Part shown: positions 21,129 to 26,151 of the stretch, piece after piece | How the letters are laid out: every line of letters begins with the position of its first letter | How positions within the stretch are numbered: the stretch's first letter is position 1 | From: Entrophospora sp. SA101 | Lineage: Eukaryota; Glomeromycota; Glomeromycetes; Entrophosporales; Entrophosporaceae | NCBI GenBank assembly: GCA_958430865.1 | Contig: CAUDNR010000641.1 | Location: 1,290-27,440 of the forward strand | DNA: 26,151 nt | Direction: 5' to 3' | Program-made: the position numbers and the translations under genes | Notes under the pieces: generated by a model | Database searches by the model: none | What the model saw: only the letters and a program-made list of their open reading frames with translations | What the model was told of the DNA's origin: nothing

Positions 21129-21287
21129 ACATCACATATTTGAAATGTTACATATTCAACAGTGTACTGCCTTGATGTCTTCTTGTAATTAATTTATAGT
21201 AATATTAATATTACCAATTATGAAAAGCAAAATACCAATCATTTGCTATCATGACAAGGATCTTATAATTAGCCAGCAAAGATCTGT

Positions 21288-21436
21288 ATTATCATGTAGT
21301 TATCCACTAAAATATCCGCAATCGCCAAATTGGTTTCTAAATAAGGATAACACACACCCAACTCACCAATAAAAATTGGATATTCTGAGTTTTCACGAAA
21401 TTTGTGGATATTTTTTGTGGATAACTACATGATTAT
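21288..21436. mobile_element. 139-bp foldback element
   Basis: Arms of about 29-30 bases face each other: the left starts CATGTAGTTATCCACTAAAA (21293) and the right, read in reverse, starts CATGTAGTTATCCACAAAAA (ending 21431). Both sides are flanked by ATTAT (21288-21292, 21432-21436), which could be a 5-bp target duplication but is AT-rich and therefore weak. The interior does not code. Confidence 0.55.
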
Positions 21437-21743
21437 AAGATTTGTCTGCATTTTGATTTCAATTATATCAATACAAACAAAAAATAGTACCTCTGGTTAG
21501 TCTTTTTAGGAAAACCGCATTTTGTCATCTTGGACTCTGTCAAAAAATAAATTGTTTTCCAAGAAAAAAAGAACAATTCACATCTGTCCTCCCCCAAAAA
21601 AAATCAAGTCAACAAAAAAAATTATCATTTGTACATGTTGATCAAATCAATAATTATCTTTTTTTTTTAAAAGAATATAAAAATATGAACAACAGCCAGC
21701 AGGATAGAAGAAAAAGAAATCAAGAAAACAGATGCGAAGATAT

Positions 21744-22884
21744 CACTGGGTTAAAGCTCCGAACGAGCCGAGCCGGCTCGAGCTAAAAAATAATAGGCCC
21801 GAGACTTTCGAGTCGAGCTCGAGCTCGAGCCGAGCTCGAGCTAAGAAATAATAGGCTCGAGTTTGACGTTACATAAAAATTTTTTAAGTAGCGAACATTA
21901 ATCCTAATACTTTAACCCATTTAAGAGCCTGTTTTCTTGAATTCAGCTCGAACTTGAAAATTCAAGTTTTAACTCGAGTCTGCTCAACTTATTCAAATAA
22001 ACACAATAAAACGAATAAAACGAATAAAACAGAACAAAACGAATAAAAACGAACAAAAGGAACAAAAGGAACAAAACGAATTAAACGAATAAAAACAAAT
22101 AAAAACGAACATAAGGAACATAAGGAAAAAAAACGAACAAAAGAATAAAACGAGTAAAAACGAACAAAACGGACAAAACGGACAAAACGAATAAAACGAG
22201 TAAAAACGAACAAAACGAACAAACGGACAAAATGGACAAAACAAACAAAACGAACAAAACGAGTAAAAACGAACAAAACGAACAAAATGAATAAAACAAA
22301 TAAAACGAATAAAACGAATAAAAACGAACAAAAGGAACAAAACGAATAAACAAGTAAAAACGATAAAATGAATAAAAATGAATAAAACTAATAAAATGAA
22401 TAATAATAAAACAAACGGATAAAACGAGAATAAAATGGATATAAAACGAAGAATTTGTATTATGATAGGAACTCTAGCCCAATTCAACAATTTTTAAACA
22501 TTTTGCATTTCGTTTTAATTCTCCGCAAATAACTGCGATGTATACAAGCTTTTAAACTTGTTGAACGTGAATTTAATTATGATTCATTGTGACGCGAATT
22601 TAATTATGATTCGCTTTAATTATAATTTGTTAAAACAAAGGTTTTTTTGACTGTATGCATATATGTCAGAACCTAAAAACGTTTTTTATTAGAAGTACAA
22701 ATATTGTTAAAACATGAATCTCTCATTTGAATTTTTTAGTTACCGATTATTTTCGGTGATTTGCAAAAACGTGATTTTATAAAAAAATAGTATCAAATTT
22801 CGAGCCAACACTTTTCTGTATGCGAGCTGGCTCGACCTCGAATATTCGAGCTCGACTCGGCTCGTTCGGAGCTTTACACTGGGT
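21744..22884. mobile_element. non-autonomous hAT transposon, complete, 1125 bp
   Basis: The element spans 21752-22876. Both ends carry the same 21-base terminal inverted repeat, starting TAAAGCTCCGAACGAGCC. It is flanked by a perfect 8-bp direct repeat CACTGGGT (21744-21751 and 22877-22884), the length expected of hAT. The left subterminal region has palindromic GAGCTCGAG clusters and a duplicated block CTCGAGCTAA-A/G-AAATAATAGG; the right has CGAGCTGGCTCG. There is no transposase frame, so it must be moved by a partner. The end sequence resembles the hAT remnant at 5232, whose transposase domain is still visible. Confidence 0.9.
21993..22446. repeat. degenerate minisatellite inside the hAT element
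   Basis: About 450 bases are built from variants of AAAACGAATAAAACGAACAA (units near 10-12 bases, AACGAATAAA and AACGAACAAA). Because the units lack stops on the minus strand, long meaningless frames of FVRFVRFYSF type appear there. They are not genes. Confidence 0.85.
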
Positions 22885-23095
22885 AAGTGTTTATCGTAAG
22901 AATGGAGGTTGTCACCACTCATTGTCGCTCTAGTTAACATAATAAAAAGTTCTTTTTTTTATTTCTAAAATGCTACCAAAAAGCAGGGACAAGAAATGAT
23001 GCCAAGCAACCAAATGGGATGATGTTGGTAGGTAAGTATTTATTATAAGAATGGTGGTGGTTATCGCCACTTGTTGTCACTCTAAATAGCAATTT
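22882..23095 (+). pseudogene. Sel1-like repeat remnant split by the hAT insertion
   Basis: Two direct repeats, GGTAAGTGTTTATCGTAAGA (22882) and GGTAAGTATTTATTATAAGA (23031), continue for about 63 bases with a period near 149. Frame fragments CYQKAGTRNDAK (about 22967-23006) and SIYYKNGGGY (23035-23064), and SVYRKNGG in the first copy, resemble the Sel1/TPR-like pattern (WYQKAA-GDAKAQ--LG-YY-NGIG). The hAT element sits at the start of the first copy. The frames are broken, so at most this is debris of a Sel1-repeat gene. Identification is tentative. Confidence 0.35.
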
Positions 23096-23226
23096 ATTAG
23101 CACCCAATTTGGTAAGTAAATTACATTTTGATGGAATATTTAGAATCCAATAATAATGTTATCAAAATACTTGATTTTTTTTTTGTAAATGAAATAATAA
23201 AAAATTAGAAATTATTACAATATACC

Positions 23227-23410
23227 ATGGGAAACATTTTAGAAATGCTTGATGATGAATCCAAATCTGCTCATTATAATAAAATTGCTGAAAAAAAATG
23301 CAGCTGAACTCAAGGATATAGAAGAATTGTTGTTTGAAATTTTGAAGCAAATATATTCAGATGATGTAATGATGAGTATCAAGAAGGTGCAATGGCCTAT
23401 GTTGTATTAA
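23227..23410 (+). pseudogene. small broken reading frame with one homopolymer frameshift
   Basis: From an ATG at 23227 the plus strand reads MGNILEMLDDESKSAHYNKI before a run of eight A (23291-23298), after which the frame stops at 23305. The neighbouring frame continues with AAELKDIEELLFEILKQIYS and DDVMMSIKKVQWPMLY to a TAA at 23408. A single base change in the A run would connect them. The product is acidic and helical. It could be a real small gene with a sequencing error or a pseudogene, and no family is recognised. Confidence 0.3.
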
Positions 23411-23685
23411 GGAACTTTGCAACATTAGTATTAATTTGAAAGTATTTGAAAGTGTTATAGATATTCAAATAAGAATTGAATATATTTCCATAAAATTATG
23501 AATATTCAAATATGGAGTTAGAGGAACACTACCGGGTCCATGCATTTTCTGTATATAAGTTCAAGATGCTTTAAAAAAATGCTTAATTATCATCATCTCT
23601 GAATTTAACATGCTTATATTATCTGTTTGGTTGATAATTCATATAAATATGTATAAAAATCAGATGTTTTGAATTGGTTGTGTTA
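23411..23685. other. AT-rich intergenic DNA
   Basis: No gene, repeat or RNA could be recognised. Confidence 0.35.
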
Positions 23686-23876
23686 GATTGAGTACAGTAC
23701 ACTTTGTGCAGTGAGTATAGTACAAACTATTTTTAATCATTTTTAGTAATGATAATTGTACTTACATGCCTTTTTGGGGTGGGTGTGTGAGACTTATAAA
23801 TTGTACTTACTGTACCCAATCTAATTCTACTTATGTTTGTGCTATACTCACTATACAAAATGTACTATATTCAACC
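23686..23876. mobile_element. 191-bp element with 42-base inverted-repeat arms
   Basis: The left arm 23686-23727 (starts GATTGAGTACAGTACACTTT) matches the reverse complement of 23835-23876 (which starts GGTTGAATATAGTACATTTT) at most positions. Inside, near 23797-23822, GTACTTACTGTACCCAATCT is another inverted match to the left arm. There is no coding capacity. It is most likely a MITE or foldback; no clear target duplication is visible. Confidence 0.55.
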
Positions 23877-24540
23877 TGCATATACCTGTTTTGAATCCCA
23901 ACTACATGAATCATTATCATATTTGATAATGATGATCGAAAACTAGTCTAAATTTAGCAATGATCATGGTGCGCAAATTTCTCGTGAGCATAGTAAAGTG
24001 CATGTTTTACAAAAGGATAGAACTTTACAACAAACAATTTTTTTGAGAATATCTCATTATTACATTAAAAACTAAAGACCTATTCTATCCACTAATAATG
24101 CTATTTTTTTAAAGGTAGGACAGAAAATGTCTTCTATACTTTTAAATTTGCCCAAAATTTAGGAGGTCTTTAGACTGAGCCAACTATAGTATATTATTTT
24201 TCATGTTGTGAGATTGTAAACTGTGGACCAACTAATTGCCCGTTATTATTGACCAATTAAAACGAACTTACTACGGAAGTCATGTGATGCGCTAAATATT
24301 ACATCACGATTAACGATCATCTTTTTATATCTATTGTAACGGTTGCGCCACACATTGCGCCACATTACACGTGTAGATCATTACATCATTTCTATATTTA
24401 ACTTATCTTTATGACATAATTATTTATTTCGAATTATTAATCAAATTATTTGTATTGCTCAGTTGACCCAAATATTTAGTAACATTAGTAATTAGCAATT
24501 CATCCAGAAAATATAAAAAAATTTTACACATGTCAATTGT
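23877..24540. other. noncoding DNA with short GC-richer patches
   Basis: No gene is visible. Around 24340-24366 a short direct repeat TTGCGCCACA occurs twice, followed by ACACGTGT. It may be part of a regulatory region or a transposon end, but nothing decides this. Confidence 0.3.
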
Positions 24541-24850
24541 AAGTTTAATAATAAAAAAGTGTAAAACTTACGTCAGCACTGTAAGATTTACACAATATTA
24601 AGTCAGCATCGTAAGATTTATGCAAGTTTACACTAAATTAATTTCCTGATGTTAGTAAGCTAGTAATACAGAAAATAGGATTAATAAGCATATTTTATTG
24701 GACAAAATATTGTAAAGATCATGTTATTTGTAATACCTCAAGAGGTATAAAAAGGCTTGGTTTTAGACCAAGTGAGAATGATGATATGGATCATGTTAAT
24801 ACAATTTATAATAATCTATAACAATTGAATAAATACCCCCCCCCCCGTTG
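24541..24850 (+). other. LTR-like sequence with TATA box, hairpins and poly-C tract
   Basis: A 13-base imperfect inverted repeat GTGTAAAACTTAC / GTAAGATTTACAC (24559-24593) is followed by two 24-base direct repeats starting GTCAGCA (24572 and 24602). Then come TACCTCAAGAGGTA, a strong TATA box TATAAAAAGG (24746-24755), a hairpin CTTGGT-loop-ACCAAG (24756-24772), an AATAAA-type signal and an 11-base C run (24836-24846). The TATA, R-like hairpin and poly-A order resembles a solo LTR, but I cannot find matching TG...CA ends or a target duplication. Confidence 0.3.
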
Positions 24851-25502
24851 TTAATAATTAGATAAACACATTTTACCTTATTACAAACTTTTGCATAGTT
24901 AACAGGAAAAGCCATTGTGAATTGTTTCATGGTCCTCTCTGATGATTAGTGGTCTGGCCACTAATCATTGGTTAGGAAACCCCTGTTTGATTGTTCTATG
25001 CTGCTTGTAGGGATGCCTCAAGTGGTATAGTTGTAAATATTCCTTGTATATATTCTTTTTATTTTATTGTCTTAGGCTAGTGCCAACAGTACTTAGCATT
25101 AGTGCTTTAGAGTGAGAATTGCGCAATAGAGTATTTTGAGTAGGCTCTGAGCTGTGTGTGGATACAGAGAGATTTATTATATATTGGACTTTTTATATTT
25201 TATCTTATATATTTATTGGACATGTCATGAGCTGTGTTTGAAATTGCACACTCACAATGTCTAGAAGATTGCAAAAAATAGAAGTTTCTGGTAAAAATAG
25301 TCAATATTTAGTAAAATATCAGCATTTAAAAATTGGCAACATTTTGTGATGTCTTTAGATTATTGGCACTATATTAGAAAGTTTACTCCTTATATAGAAT
25401 ATAATTTATGAATTAACTTCTAATGGTTCTCATTATACATGAAGTTGTAACTATTTTGACCATTTTCAGATCTGGTTGAAATAGGGTCAAAACTGATTTT
25501 TA
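24851..25502. other. noncoding DNA with a strong palindrome
   Basis: A perfect 11-base inverted repeat ATGATTAGTGG / CCACTAATCAT with a 5-base loop lies at 24942-24968. At 25013-25034, GATGCCTCAAGTGGTATAG resembles the sequence just before the TATA box near 24732. No gene is visible. Confidence 0.35.
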
Positions 25503-25730
25503 CTATGTAGTTGCCTCAAGTTGAAACATTGTTTGAATAAAATTTAAAACTTTATTAACACTTTCTAAAGCATCACCAATACTAACTTTTTCTTCAAAAT
25601 TATTTTCTTTTTTCCATTGATATTTTTTTTCATTATCTTGTTTGTGTTGTGTTTTTCTTTAGAGTGAGGATTATAGGATTTTGTTTTCGTGTAACAGGCG
25701 ATTTATCATTTATATGTATGATAGCTTAAA
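25503..25730 (-). pseudogene. coding-like C-terminal fragment, possibly transposase tail
   Basis: The minus strand reads DNEKKYQWKKENNFEEKVSI, then GDALESVNKVLNFIQTMFQL and EATT before a TAG at 25503-25505. The segment ALESVNKVLNFIQ resembles the C-terminal helix seen in Tigger/pogo transposases (compare EAIKCLETAFKYIKQ in the remnant at 2150). The upstream part (NDKSPVTRKQNP) lies in another frame. It is a broken scrap; the family assignment is a guess. Confidence 0.3.
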
Positions 25731-26075
25731 ACTTTTTGTTACATCTTGGTGGGAGATAATTACCATGTGTATTTAATTTATGATAATGTTACATAATTTA
25801 TAAATTCCTATCAAGCAATTTATGAAAAATAAAATTTACCAAACTGAAGATGAATTAATGGATGTGCTCAGAGATGTGCTAAAAGCACATAATTCTGAAT
25901 GTTTAAAAAATGAAATGTGATCCTTGCATACATTATATATAAATTTTTTATTTTTATTGTGTGAATGTAAACCTTATTGTTATGAAGGTATGTAAAATAG
26001 ACACAAAAATATTATATCAAGTTGATAATAATTTTACCTTAAAAATTTTGCTGATGATGCTAAAAGAACTTCAAA
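25731..26075. other. AT-rich DNA
   Basis: No gene or repeat is recognised. Confidence 0.35.
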
Positions 26076-26151
26076 TACACTCCCTGGACAAAAGTTTCGG
26101 TCACTACAAAACAATTAATTACGCAAAAACGTACATAATAAAACACAAATA
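26076..26151. mobile_element. left end of a Tc1/mariner-like element (cut by window edge)
   Basis: After a TA dinucleotide (26076-26077) comes CACTCCCTGGACAAAAGTTT followed by CGGTCACTAC. This closely follows the usual Tc1 terminal pattern (CAGT-CC-GGACAAAAGT-TTCGGTCAC). The rest of the element lies outside the window, so its state is unknown. Confidence 0.55.

Noticed and set aside
21989..22490. Three long minus-strand frames rich in Phe, Val and Arg
   Set aside because: They arise from the AACGAATAAA minisatellite inside the hAT element, overlap in all three frames and contain no domain.
22740..22940. 66-codon minus-strand frame across the right end of the hAT element
   Set aside because: It crosses the element boundary and target duplication, so it cannot be an ancestral gene.

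Overview
The window looks like nuclear DNA of an arbuscular mycorrhizal fungus (Glomeromycotina, Rhizophagus/Glomus type). The evidence is indirect: very AT-rich sequence, short GT-AG introns (about 50-230 bp), a local family of BTB-BACK-TLDc genes of the kind greatly expanded in these fungi, and many decayed DNA transposons. No bacterial operons, rRNA, complete tRNA or CRISPR array is visible. The species assignment is inference.

Left part (1-6000): two nearly identical BTB-TLDc genes lie in tandem on + (join 438..673,763..1996 and join 3540..3772,3873..5079), each with one phase-2 intron at the same codon. Between them is a decayed pogo/Tigger (DDE_1) transposase on -, plus an 84-codon open frame with no Met start. 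After the second gene, a third BTB-TLDc copy survives only as two scraps, separated by a hAT transposon remnant whose dimerisation domain is still readable.

Middle (6100-16300): an unrecognised minus-strand coding-like region (6167-6994) precedes an unmistakable, intron-bearing but frameshifted glycogen branching enzyme pseudogene (7150-9005, -). Then come the apparently intact genes. A 2H/LigT-like phosphoesterase on - has its last exon hidden behind a 70-bp intron (226 aa). Divergent from it is a candidate 44-residue three-exon membrane microprotein on +. A large four-exon F-box protein (809 aa, +) has a cysteine cluster and a Gln/His-rich tail. About 1.9 kb of low-complexity DNA precedes the F-box gene.

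Right part (16470-26151): a frameshifted BTB-TLDc pseudogene on - is followed by gene debris and mobile elements. The clearest is a 1125-bp non-autonomous hAT element (21752-22876) with 21-bp perfect terminal repeats and an 8-bp target duplication (CACTGGGT), filled with a degenerate minisatellite. It interrupts a degenerate repeat that resembles Sel1 coding sequence. A 177-bp MITE (20234-20410) has 17-bp terminal repeats and an 8-bp direct duplication (CCTAGGGT), and a neighbouring repeat copy looks like its empty site. There are also a 139-bp foldback, a 191-bp inverted-repeat element, LTR-like sequence and a Tc1/mariner end at the right edge.

The genes do not form one pathway. The region reads as an accessory, repeat-rich neighbourhood in which a BTB-TLDc family is duplicating and decaying while a few ordinary genes persist. 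The least-described items are the 44-aa spliced gene, the unrecognised minus-strand region at 6167-6994, and the hAT/MITE families.
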